Shown here piece by piece: positions 37,070 to 45,650 of a stretch of DNA of 64,000 bases (position 1 is its first letter; each line of letters opens with the position of its first letter). The notes under the pieces were generated by a model that saw nothing but the letters and a program-made list of their open reading frames with translations, was not told the origin of the DNA and ran no database searches. A program made the translations under genes and the position numbers. Source of the stretch: Opitutales bacterium (GTDB lineage Bacteria > Verrucomicrobiota > Verrucomicrobiia > Opitutales > Intestinicryptomonadaceae); the NCBI GenBank assembly GCA_015061945.1, contig SUVP01000001.1, forward strand, positions 124,001 to 188,000, given 5' to 3'.

Positions 37070-38443
37070 ATGAAAACAAAGAATATTTTAAAACTTACAT
37101 TATCGCTTGCGTTAACCTCATTTTTGTGGGCGTGTAATTCGGTTGGCGTTGAGTACTCGCAAATAGAAGTGGATGCTCCATTCGATATGCCAGCAATCAA
37201 GGTATGCAAATTTCCACAAAGAGATTTTCTTATTACCGACTACGGTGCAAAACCTGACGGCTCCGACTGCACTAAAGCAATCGCACAAGCTATTGAAGAT
37301 TGCAACGATGCTGGCGGTGGTCGTGTTGTAGTGCCAGCGGGCAAGTGGTTCACAAAGGCGATCCATTTCAAAAGCAATGTAAATTTACACTTGCAAGAAA
37401 ATGCTATTTTAGATTTTTCCGACAATCCAGATGACTATCTTCCAGCAGTAATGACTTCGTGGGAAGGTCTCGAATGCTACAACTACTCGCCCTTGCTCTA
37501 TGCGTTCAACTGCGAGAACATTGCAATCACGGGTTCGGGAAAAATCGCACCGAGAATGGATACTTGGAAAGTTTGGTTTAAGCGTCCTCCCGAACATATC
37601 GCAATGCTTAAAGACCTCTACATAAAAGCATCGACAAACGTCCCCGTTATCGAGCGACAAGTATGGAAGAATAAGGGCAATCTTCGCCCACATCTCATTC
37701 AATTTAATAGATGCAAAAACATAATGCTCGACGGTATCAAGATTCGAGAAAGTCCATTTTGGACAATCCATTTGTATATGTGCGAAAACGGGTATATCAA
37801 TAATATAGATGTGAAAGCACACGGACACAACAACGATGGTGTCGATTTCGAGATGTCGAAAAATATCCTTGTAGAAAATAGCACGTTCGACCAAGGCGAC
37901 GATGCGTTTGTCGTAAAATCGGGTCGCAATGCTGATGCGTGGAGGCTCAACTGCCCGAGCGAAAATATTGTTGTGCGAAACTGCACTGTCCGCAACGGAC
38001 ACACTCTGCTTGGTATTGGTAGCGAACTTTCGGGTGGAGTACGCAACATATATGTTCACGATTGCAAAGTTCCAAACATCGTATGGCGTGTTCTCTATGT
38101 AAAAACAAATCATCGACGTGGTGGTTTTGTAGAAAATATTTACGTTGAAAATACCGATATTATTTCGGCGAGATACAGTATTCTTGAAGTTGCGACGGAT
38201 GTCGTTTACCAGTGGAAAGATTTTCCCGATTACGAAACTCGCATAACAAATATCAAAAATCTTTCCGTAAAAAATATCAACTGCGGAAAGAGTCGGTACA
38301 TCTACAAAATTGTTGGCGACAAACGGGCTCCAGTTGAAAATGCGTCGCTTACAAATGTCAAAGTTGACAAAATTACGCACTCGGCAAGAGTCGCTGAAAA
38401 TGCAAAAAATATAAAAGAAGAAAATGTGATTTATTCTTACTAA
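37070..38443 (+). CDS. GH28 polygalacturonase-like lipoprotein
   Basis: A predicted pectin-degrading enzyme of the right-handed beta-helix family GH28. The chosen ATG gives 457 residues with a lipobox (LWAC, Cys22), so it is probably anchored in the membrane. Catalytic motifs are in the standard order: HNNDGVDFEMS (first Asp), QGDDAFVVKSG (Asp pair), NGHTLLGIGSE (His) and LYVKTN (Lys, as in RIK). The N-terminal DYGAKPDGSDCTKAIAQAI segment is typical of the family. A start 15 bases upstream would weaken the signal peptide. No carbohydrate-binding module is seen. Confidence 0.9.
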   Translation: MKTKNILKLTLSLALTSFLWACNSVGVEYSQIEVDAPFDMPAIKVCKFPQRDFLITDYGAKPDGSDCTKAIAQAIEDCNDAGGGRVVVPAGKWFTKAIHFKSNVNLHLQENAILDFSDNPDDYLPAVMTSWEGLECYNYSPLLYAFNCENIAITGSGKIAPRMDTWKVWFKRPPEHIAMLKDLYIKASTNVPVIERQVWKNKGNLRPHLIQFNRCKNIMLDGIKIRESPFWTIHLYMCENGYINNIDVKAHGHNNDGVDFEMSKNILVENSTFDQGDDAFVVKSGRNADAWRLNCPSENIVVRNCTVRNGHTLLGIGSELSGGVRNIYVHDCKVPNIVWRVLYVKTNHRRGGFVENIYVENTDIISARYSILEVATDVVYQWKDFPDYETRITNIKNLSVKNINCGKSRYIYKIVGDKRAPVENASLTNVKVDKITHSARVAENAKNIKEENVIYSY

Positions 38444-38463
38444 AATTTGTAAAAAAAAAACGA

Positions 38464-38496
38464 AACGGACTTCAATTTAATGAAGTCCGTTTTTTG
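38464..38496. terminator. Terminator between GH28 and the metallo-hydrolase
   Basis: An AACGGACTTCA/TGAAGTCCGTT hairpin lies between convergent genes and has T-runs on both sides. Confidence 0.88.
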
Positions 38497-38503
38497 TATA
38501 CTT

Positions 38504-39856
38504 TCAAAGCTCGATTGATTCCGACGGCTCTGGAATTATCACAACCGTGTTCGGAGAGCGGTCAATAATCTCGTACATAAACCATTCACGCGATTCCATA
38601 CTGCCGTGTGTTAGCACCACACAACGTGGATCTTTTTCCATAATAAATTGCAGAGTTTGTTCACGGTCGGCATGTGAGGTTAAATCAAACTTATCAACAC
38701 GACAATTTACGTTACCAACATAGAATAAATCTTTAAATGCGAACTGGTCGCCATTTGCAGTTTGTTGCAATCTTGACGCAGGCGTATCGGGGTCAGCATA
38801 ACCGACAAAGAAAATTGCATTCGCACGGTTATCAATCATTGCAGAAGCAGCGAGATAACTTGGTGTATGTTCCACTAACATACCACTTCCGAAAATATAA
38901 ATACCTTGCTTTTCAAAATCCTGCCCAGGAACAATTTTATCTCTGAAAGGTTTTACGCCTTCCATATGTTGCTTGCCAAATGAAAATGTATTTGAACGCT
39001 TTGCTCCCTTTATAAAATATTCGGCAATATCAAGACCGAGTCCGCTCGCAAAAATCGGGACATCGGGAATACGTTTTTGCTGTTTTGCACGTTGCAAAAT
39101 AAAGACAATTTCTTGCATTCTCCCAAGTGCAAACGATGGAATCAAAACACTTCCACCACCGAGTAAAACGTGTTCAACCGACTCAACAAAACGGTCAACT
39201 TCGCTTTCATACGATACACCTTCAGGGCGTGCATACGAACCACGAGTTGTTTCAACCACCAACGTATCGACCTTGCCTTCTGGTGGAACAGCACCTTTTA
39301 AAATTCCAGTTGAGTGAAAAGAAATATCGCCCGAAAATAAAATCTTTTGTTTTTTGTGTTCAAACAATATCGACGACGCTCCTGGAATATGTCCCGACGG
39401 AGTAAATGTAATCGAGATTTTTTCGCCATCAATTTCAAATTGTTTTTCGTGATGAAATGGCATCGACAAAATGCGTGGCTTGAGTGCATCAATCGACGAT
39501 GAATCGAAGAGCGGATACTCTTTTATATCAAATTCCTCACGTTGACGTGCCATTACCGCACGCGAATTACGCAACATTCGCAAAAGCAAATCTGAACTTT
39601 CGTCCGACACCAAAATGTGTGCGTGATTTTGATTTCTGACAACAACTGGCAACGCTCCGCAATGGTCGAGATGCGTATGTGTTATTGCGATAAAGTCCAA
39701 AGTTTCGGGAGTAATTTTTGAAAGGTTTGGCAACGCTGAAAGCCCCATATATTTCGGATGAAGCCCACAATCAATTAACGCCTTGAAATTCCCAATTTCA
39801 AGCAGATGCCCACTCGAGCCGACGTCAATTTCTGTATTTAAATCAGTATAAACCAT
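38504..39856 (-). CDS. MBL-fold/beta-CASP RNA metallo-hydrolase
   Basis: This metallo-beta-lactamase-fold protein of the CPSF/beta-CASP group works on RNA in known family members. It has 450 residues. The zinc motif is complete as THTHLDHCGALP, near residue 60. A beta-CASP insertion follows, with GHIPGASSI, VVETTRGSYARPE and FVGYADPDTPASRLQ, and near the C-terminus THGSMESREW. The ATG used lies 2 bases after the TGA of thiS; a TTG that overlaps it is the alternative. It is the last gene of a thiF-like/thiS/metallo-hydrolase set, which is not a normal thiamine operon. Confidence 0.88.
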   Translation of the reverse strand: MVYTDLNTEIDVGSSGHLLEIGNFKALIDCGLHPKYMGLSALPNLSKITPETLDFIAITHTHLDHCGALPVVVRNQNHAHILVSDESSDLLLRMLRNSRAVMARQREEFDIKEYPLFDSSSIDALKPRILSMPFHHEKQFEIDGEKISITFTPSGHIPGASSILFEHKKQKILFSGDISFHSTGILKGAVPPEGKVDTLVVETTRGSYARPEGVSYESEVDRFVESVEHVLLGGGSVLIPSFALGRMQEIVFILQRAKQQKRIPDVPIFASGLGLDIAEYFIKGAKRSNTFSFGKQHMEGVKPFRDKIVPGQDFEKQGIYIFGSGMLVEHTPSYLAASAMIDNRANAIFFVGYADPDTPASRLQQTANGDQFAFKDLFYVGNVNCRVDKFDLTSHADREQTLQFIMEKDPRCVVLTHGSMESREWFMYEIIDRSPNTVVIIPEPSESIEL

Positions 39857-39858
39857 AC

Positions 39859-40059
39859 TCAACCACCTGCGACAATACGCATAACTTCAAGCACATCGCC
39901 GTCGTTCAACGGGAGGTCTTTAAACTGCTCAAAACGCATAGCCTTGCCGTTTAGTTCAACGACGCAACGCTTGGGATTTTCTCCCATTTTCTCGATAAAC
40001 TCGACAACTGTCGACGGATTATCGATTTCATAGCTTTTTGAATTTGCCGTAATTGTCAT
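39859..40059 (-). CDS. thiS: Ubiquitin-like sulfur carrier ThiS
   Basis: A 66-residue beta-grasp protein ending in the characteristic GG (VMRIVAGG). Such proteins are adenylated at the C-terminal glycine by an E1-like enzyme and then carry sulfur. The central ELNGKAMRFEQFKD segment matches ThiS-type carriers. It lies 63 bases downstream of the thiF-like gene, in the same direction. No thiC, thiE, thiG or TPP riboswitch is nearby, so a role in thiamine synthesis is inferred only from family membership. Confidence 0.88.
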   Translation of the reverse strand: MTITANSKSYEIDNPSTVVEFIEKMGENPKRCVVELNGKAMRFEQFKDLPLNDGDVLEVMRIVAGG

Positions 40060-40122
40060 ACTTTTTATTAGACCAAATTTTCTCTATTTTTCAAGACTTT
40101 ATGCGTACGCAAAATGTTTTGA

Positions 40123-40812
40123 TTAACGAAGATTCCCCGATAAGAATTTCATCGTTTTAAGATTAAAACTCAGGAATTGTCCGACATTGAAATCGTCCCA
40201 TACAATCGATTTTATTGTCGCATTTGCAGAAAGCACACCGCTAATGTGGGCGACAGACGGAAGAATCGCAAGCCCTTGCGACGCCTCTTTTTCTGCCGAC
40301 TTCTCAATTATATCGTCAAAATAGAAGTCATCTCCAAACAAAAAGTTTTGAGCAACAAAACCCTCTGCCGATGCCGATATCACACGGTTTTTATGTTTAC
40401 GACACACCTTTGCAATCGCCACACGCGATGCAAAAGAATCGGTTGCATCAATACAAATTGTCTGTGCTGTAAAAATATTGTCGGCAACAGATTCGCACAA
40501 TTTTTCGCAAAAGCATTCGACCTTGCAATCGGGATTTCTCGAACACACAAATCGTCCTGCAAGCTCTGCTTTAGGTTTTCCGATGTCTCCAAAAGTATAC
40601 AAAGTTTGGCGATGCAAATTCGACTCAGAAACATTATCGCAATCGAAAATCGAGATTCTACCAACGCCAACGCCAGCAAGCAACGGCAACACAGCACTGC
40701 CGACTCCACCTACACCTACAATAACGATATGTGCCGACGCAAGTTTCTTCTGCCCTGCATCGCCAAAATCATCAAGAGCTATTTGCCGTGTATACTTTTC
40801 AAAATGTTCCAT
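40123..40812 (-). CDS. E1-like adenylyltransferase (ThiF/MoeB/TcdA family)
   Basis: A 229-residue Rossmann-fold E1-like enzyme. The nucleotide-binding GVGGVGSAVLPLLAGVGVG, the RQ of NLHRQTLY, the Lys of GKPKAEL and the Asp of DATDSFASR are conserved, so it should bind ATP and adenylate a C-terminal glycine or a tRNA. It differs from classical ThiF and MoeB by lacking the two zinc CXXC pairs and the active-site Cys: the last 92 residues contain no cysteine. It could be a ThiF partner for the adjacent thiS, or a TcdA-like tRNA enzyme; the neighbouring thiS favours the former. Confidence 0.8.
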   Translation of the reverse strand: MEHFEKYTRQIALDDFGDAGQKKLASAHIVIVGVGGVGSAVLPLLAGVGVGRISIFDCDNVSESNLHRQTLYTFGDIGKPKAELAGRFVCSRNPDCKVECFCEKLCESVADNIFTAQTICIDATDSFASRVAIAKVCRKHKNRVISASAEGFVAQNFLFGDDFYFDDIIEKSAEKEASQGLAILPSVAHISGVLSANATIKSIVWDDFNVGQFLSFNLKTMKFLSGNLR

Positions 40813-40835
40813 TGCTTGAACAGTTAAATATTCAT

Positions 40836-40865
40836 TTGACCAACTACTATAAAATAAAATATTAT
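40836..40865 (+). promoter_or_regulatory. Sigma70-like promoter of the DUF4838 cluster
   Basis: TTGACC, 18 bases, then TATTAT. The transcript would start within a base or two of the ATG at 40872, so a leaderless or near-leaderless mRNA is possible. Confidence 0.5.
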
Positions 40866-40871
40866 ATCTAT

Positions 40872-43235
40872 ATGAAAAAGTTTATATCAATTTGGGTCAA
40901 GACGCTATTTGCACTTTCATCAACTTTCTATGCCTATGCAGATATTAAGTTAACAGATAATGGCAACGCATATCTGCCGATTGTCATTCCCGACAATCCT
41001 ACAAAAGTAGAAGAATATTCTGCAAAAGAATTGAAAGAACATCTCGACAAAATGTCGGGAGCAAACTTCCCTATTATCAATTTCTCTGCGTCAGATTATG
41101 TAAAGCGTGCAATCTATGTTGGCGATTCTCCCAAAGCACGCGAACTTCTCGATAATCTCGATCCCAAGACACTCGATTTTGATACAACAATTATAAAGAC
41201 ATCGGGCGAAAACCTCGTGTTATTAGGGCATCCCAAACGTGGCACACTTTTTTCGGTAATATCTCTTTTAGAAGATGAGTTGGGAGTGAGATGGTGGACA
41301 TCGACTGAATCATTCATCCCACAAAAATCGACCATTACCGTCAAAGAACAAGATACTCGATACACACCAGCACTAAAACATAGACGCCTTGACTACTATG
41401 AATGGAAGACAAATAAATTTCCAGCCAGACTCCGTGCCGGCGACCTCGTCTTCCCAGACAAAAAGCTTCAACGTCAAACAAACAATATCGACGCAATCGG
41501 CTACCACTCTTTTTATAGAGTTTTATCGCCTAAAAAATATTTCGACGCTCACCCCGAGTGGTTCTCGATGAATAGCAAGGGCAAACGCTATCATAAAAAA
41601 GGTACACAATTAGCTCAACTTTGTTTGACAAATGAAGAAATGACAAAAGAGTTCACAAAAAATGTCCTTGAGAGAATCAGAAAAACACCACATGCGACAT
41701 TTGCCCATATCTCGCAAAACGATTATTATAATTACTGCGAATGTAAAAAATGTACTGACTTTGTAAACGCTCACGGCAAAGAGCAATCGGCACTTATGGT
41801 ACACTTTGTAAATAAAATTGCCGAAGAAGTTGAAAAAGAATTCCCGAACATAAAGGTGGTAACTTTCGCATATCAATACACTCGCCACGCACCACAAAAC
41901 ATTAAGCCACGCCACAATGTCTGGATTGAACTCTGCTCTATTGAATGCGACTTCGCCCACCCTCTCGCAACCGACACAGATTACGGCTTCACAAAAGATA
42001 TTCAAGATTGGAGCAAGCTCACAAAAAATATGACAATCTGGAATTATGTTACAAACTATAACAACCTAATGTACCCATTCCCGAACTTGCACTGTATCGG
42101 ACAAGATATCAATTTCTTTGTTAAAAATAACGCTGTCGGACTTTTTGAACAAGCCGATAACTATTGTTCTATCGGCGATTTTGTCAGACTTCGTCATTGG
42201 GTAATGGCTCATCTTATGTGGAATCCGTCGCTCGACACCAAAAAGCTCGTGCGAGAATTCCTCTACGGCTATTACACTGAAGAAGTAGGCAAATATCTCG
42301 AAGAATATCTTTGGACACTCAACGACAGAGCTTATAATTTAAAGTATTTCCAAGGTTGCTATGTTGTAGATTGGTTGCTTTGGATGGATATCGATACATT
42401 TATTAAGGCATCAAAAGCAATGGAAAAAGCTTTCGACACTGCAATAGAACTCGAGAAAAAAGATCCAAAAAAATACGCTGGCTTAACATTTAAATTGCGT
42501 CGCGACAGAACATCGTACGACTGGTTTGTGCTTATGAATTATGCCGACTTGCAACTAATGGCAGAAAAACAAGGCAAAAGCTTGTCGCACTTGCGACCAA
42601 TCGAATACACTGCAAGCAAAATTGCAAAAACATTAAAAGACCACAAAGTAAAAGGTTCTACACCTCCAACGTATCCGGAAGATTGCCCAAAAGTTTATTC
42701 TGCACACATCACGCACGCATTGAAAAATCAGCTCAAATATTTGAAAAATGCAAAGCGAGAATTCCCTTCTAAAGATTTAATCGGGCAATATAAAGAAGGT
42801 ACCTTTGTTGAAATCCAAAACGAACGCTTTGTTCAATCAGTATGGCGAGACACTCGTGTGCCTTGCGAATATGTCGCCGACAAACACGCCTCCGACGGCT
42901 TTGCATCCGTAAAATATAGCTATAACCAAAATGTGATGAAAGTTCCGTTCCGCTTCGACTTGCTCAACCTGAAGTCAAAATCTGGCAATACAAAAGACGG
43001 CAGAAAATGGCAAATTTGGGGCTATGTAAGCACAAAAGGCAAAACTGCATCAGTAAAAACAAACTATTCTAAGTGGAAAGAAATCAAAACTGGCGACGAA
43101 TATCAACGCATAGATTTTGGAACTATAACTATGTCGAACGAAGAATTGACACGCAAAAATGCTTCGAAATTGCTTCATATTTATTACAAAAAAGGGAAAG
43201 CCCTTGTAGACCGTATAGTAGTTGAGGAATTGTAA
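40872..43235 (+). CDS. DUF4838 secreted protein, copy 1
   Basis: A 787-residue exported protein with a Sec signal ending AYA. The N-terminal domain (about 25-160; LPIVIPDNPTKVEEYSAKELKEHLDK) resembles the N-terminal domain of GH67 alpha-glucuronidases. The central DUF4838 barrel contains YHSFYRVLSPKKYF, then LTNEEMTKEF, HISQNDYYNYCECKKC and ELCSIECDFAHP. SQND and the Cys motif CxCxxC are shared by all three copies and could form the active or metal site. The C-terminal ~200 residues are a beta-sandwich, possibly carbohydrate-binding. An alpha-glucuronidase or related activity is inferred, not shown. It is first of three tandem paralogues. Confidence 0.8.
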   Translation: MKKFISIWVKTLFALSSTFYAYADIKLTDNGNAYLPIVIPDNPTKVEEYSAKELKEHLDKMSGANFPIINFSASDYVKRAIYVGDSPKARELLDNLDPKTLDFDTTIIKTSGENLVLLGHPKRGTLFSVISLLEDELGVRWWTSTESFIPQKSTITVKEQDTRYTPALKHRRLDYYEWKTNKFPARLRAGDLVFPDKKLQRQTNNIDAIGYHSFYRVLSPKKYFDAHPEWFSMNSKGKRYHKKGTQLAQLCLTNEEMTKEFTKNVLERIRKTPHATFAHISQNDYYNYCECKKCTDFVNAHGKEQSALMVHFVNKIAEEVEKEFPNIKVVTFAYQYTRHAPQNIKPRHNVWIELCSIECDFAHPLATDTDYGFTKDIQDWSKLTKNMTIWNYVTNYNNLMYPFPNLHCIGQDINFFVKNNAVGLFEQADNYCSIGDFVRLRHWVMAHLMWNPSLDTKKLVREFLYGYYTEEVGKYLEEYLWTLNDRAYNLKYFQGCYVVDWLLWMDIDTFIKASKAMEKAFDTAIELEKKDPKKYAGLTFKLRRDRTSYDWFVLMNYADLQLMAEKQGKSLSHLRPIEYTASKIAKTLKDHKVKGSTPPTYPEDCPKVYSAHITHALKNQLKYLKNAKREFPSKDLIGQYKEGTFVEIQNERFVQSVWRDTRVPCEYVADKHASDGFASVKYSYNQNVMKVPFRFDLLNLKSKSGNTKDGRKWQIWGYVSTKGKTASVKTNYSKWKEIKTGDEYQRIDFGTITMSNEELTRKNASKLLHIYYKKGKALVDRIVVEEL

Positions 43236-43236
43236 T

Positions 43237-45645
43237 ATGATTAGAAAAATCCTGATTCAAACAATCTGCATATTTGCATTATGCTTATGCGTCGCATGCG
43301 AAAATAAAAAGCATATTGCACTAACACAAAACGGCAACGCACTTATGCCTATCGTCATTGCCGACACTCCGACAAAAGTCGATGAGCATTGTGCAAAAGA
43401 ATTGAAAACGCATCTCGACAAAATATCAGATTGCAATTTTCAGATAATTAAGGAATCGGAGCTATCACAAAATGCAAAGGCGATATTTGTTGGCAACACA
43501 CAGAAATCAAAAGTTGCATTGCCCGATTTTAATCCGCAAAAAGTTCCGTTCGATACAATCAGAATTTTAACAAAAGATGGCTCGCTTTTTATAACGGGTC
43601 ATCACCGACGTGGCACAATATATGCAACCTCTGAATTCCTCGAATCTCTGGGCGTTAGATGGTGGACACCTCAAGAAATGTATTTGCCCAAAAATGCGTC
43701 AATAACACTTAAACATATCGATAAAACATACTCGCCTGCACTTCAATTTAGACAGACAAATTATATCAGCGGAAGTTTTGACGCACTGTTTGCAATGCGT
43801 ATGAAAAACGGACAACTGCAAGGCTCCGACAAACAAATGAATCAGGCTATTGCACAATCACGAGCAGTTCCATACCACTCATTTTACAAGATTTTGCCAC
43901 CTGAAAAATATTTCAAAAAACATCCAGAATGGTTTTCAGAAATTGACGGCAAACGCACTCATCAAAACGCACAACTGTGTTTGACTAACGAAGAGATGAC
44001 AAAAGAGTTCATAAAGGTTGTCCGAGAAAAGCTCGCAAAAATGCCGTATGCACGCTTCGCACATATCTCACAAAATGATTGGCGTAAACCTTGCGATTGC
44101 AAAAAATGTAAGGATTTTGAAGATGCACATGGTGGCGTCCATTCGGCGACAATGGTAAATTTTGCAAATAAAATTGCAGACGCCGTTAAAGAAGATTATC
44201 CCGACTTACGAATCGTTACATTTGCATATCAGTATACAAGAAAAGCCCCACAAAACATCAAGCCACGCAACAATGTTTGGATTGAGCTTTGTACAATCGA
44301 ATGCGACTTTGCCCATTCTCTCGAATCAGATACATACTACTCATTCACGCAAGATATAAAAGATTGGAGCAAGCTCACAAAAAATCTCACAATTTGGAAT
44401 TACACAACTTGCTTTAGCAACTATATCATCCCATATCCGAATATGTACCTTATTGGCGACGACATCAGATTCTTCATCAAAAATGGTGCAATCGGTCTGT
44501 TTGAACAAGGCGACTCATTCTGCAATGTGGGCGACTTTATGCCACTACGCCTCTGGGTAATGTCTAAATTAATGTGGGATCCAACCCTCGACGACAAAAC
44601 TCTTATCGACGAATTTTTGAACGGCTACTACGGAAATGAAATTGCAAAAATTTATTGGGAATATCTCGACACAATAAATAATAGAGCCTCAAGCGTGCAT
44701 TACACTCAAGGTTGCGATTACATCGACACTTTCACATGGATGGATGCAAAAACATACAATAAAGCATCGACCCTAATGGCTAAAGCTTTGCAAACGGCTA
44801 AACGTTTGGAAAAAGAAAATCCTACAAAATACAAAGGTCTTATCCGTAAAGTATGGAAAGATAAAATCACAATCGATTATGTCGGAGTGATGTACCACAC
44901 GCAATTAAAACGTATGGCAGAGCGAGAAGGTATTGAAATAAAATACCCCAAAGATGTTGTCGCTTCAGCACAAGATATTATAAACCGATTCAACAATTTC
45001 AAAACAGAAAGAATCGTACCCTATATGACACGTGAAAAGTTTGAATCAACTTTCCCCGCATTCTTATCTTTCGCAAAAGAACAAAAAAAATATCTGACTG
45101 CAATGCCCAAAGCATCGAGCTCAAACGACCTTCTCAAATATTTTAAAGAAGGCACTTTTGCAGATTTCCAAGAAGATAGAATAGAAATAAGTGGAAATGG
45201 TTGGGCTGGCGGTTGGCTACAAATCCCACCCGAATACGTCAAAGACGAAAATGCGTCAAATGGTTGGTCGGCAAAAAATCACTATTGTAAGCGTTTTGAA
45301 GTTCAACTTCGCGACAATCTTTTGAAACTAAAATCGTCGAGTGGAAACGAAAAAAATAGTACGTTTAAAATTTATGCCTTTATAAAAAACCCCGCAAAAG
45401 ACATTCCCGCTGGCAAATTAACGTGGCTACATTTTAATCCTGTCGGCAAAGAAAATAGACGTGTTCAACGCTTACCAGCTCCGGCAATCCCTCACTCCGA
45501 TAAATATCAAATGATTGAAATTGGCACGTTTGACCACTACGACATCACATCTAATCACAAAGATATGGTATGCCGTCAATTCCTTTTGTACACTGGTAAA
45601 AACTCGCCTATCTTAATCGACAGAATTGTTTTTGTTAGAAATTAA
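43237..45645 (+). CDS. DUF4838 lipoprotein, copy 2
   Basis: This 802-residue paralogue starts one base after the previous stop codon. The start MIRKIL gives a lipoprotein signal (VAC, Cys21). It keeps the family motifs YHSFYKILPPEKYF, HISQNDWRKPCDCKKC and ELCTIECDFAHS. It differs from copy 1 by being lipid-anchored and by having a longer C-terminal part with an insertion near residue 720. Expression from the same transcript as copy 1 is very likely. Confidence 0.8.
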   Translation: MIRKILIQTICIFALCLCVACENKKHIALTQNGNALMPIVIADTPTKVDEHCAKELKTHLDKISDCNFQIIKESELSQNAKAIFVGNTQKSKVALPDFNPQKVPFDTIRILTKDGSLFITGHHRRGTIYATSEFLESLGVRWWTPQEMYLPKNASITLKHIDKTYSPALQFRQTNYISGSFDALFAMRMKNGQLQGSDKQMNQAIAQSRAVPYHSFYKILPPEKYFKKHPEWFSEIDGKRTHQNAQLCLTNEEMTKEFIKVVREKLAKMPYARFAHISQNDWRKPCDCKKCKDFEDAHGGVHSATMVNFANKIADAVKEDYPDLRIVTFAYQYTRKAPQNIKPRNNVWIELCTIECDFAHSLESDTYYSFTQDIKDWSKLTKNLTIWNYTTCFSNYIIPYPNMYLIGDDIRFFIKNGAIGLFEQGDSFCNVGDFMPLRLWVMSKLMWDPTLDDKTLIDEFLNGYYGNEIAKIYWEYLDTINNRASSVHYTQGCDYIDTFTWMDAKTYNKASTLMAKALQTAKRLEKENPTKYKGLIRKVWKDKITIDYVGVMYHTQLKRMAEREGIEIKYPKDVVASAQDIINRFNNFKTERIVPYMTREKFESTFPAFLSFAKEQKKYLTAMPKASSSNDLLKYFKEGTFADFQEDRIEISGNGWAGGWLQIPPEYVKDENASNGWSAKNHYCKRFEVQLRDNLLKLKSSSGNEKNSTFKIYAFIKNPAKDIPAGKLTWLHFNPVGKENRRVQRLPAPAIPHSDKYQMIEIGTFDHYDITSNHKDMVCRQFLLYTGKNSPILIDRIVFVRN

Positions 45646-45650
45646 AATAT

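Noticed and set aside
37409-38380. Long minus-strand open frame (about 320 codons) opposite the GH28 gene
   Set aside because: Its residues show no motif and it lies wholly inside a convincing GH28 gene, so it is an antisense shadow.
41610-42005. Minus-strand frames inside the DUF4838 genes
   Set aside because: They recur at the same place in the paralogues only because the coding strand is conserved, and none has a start signal.
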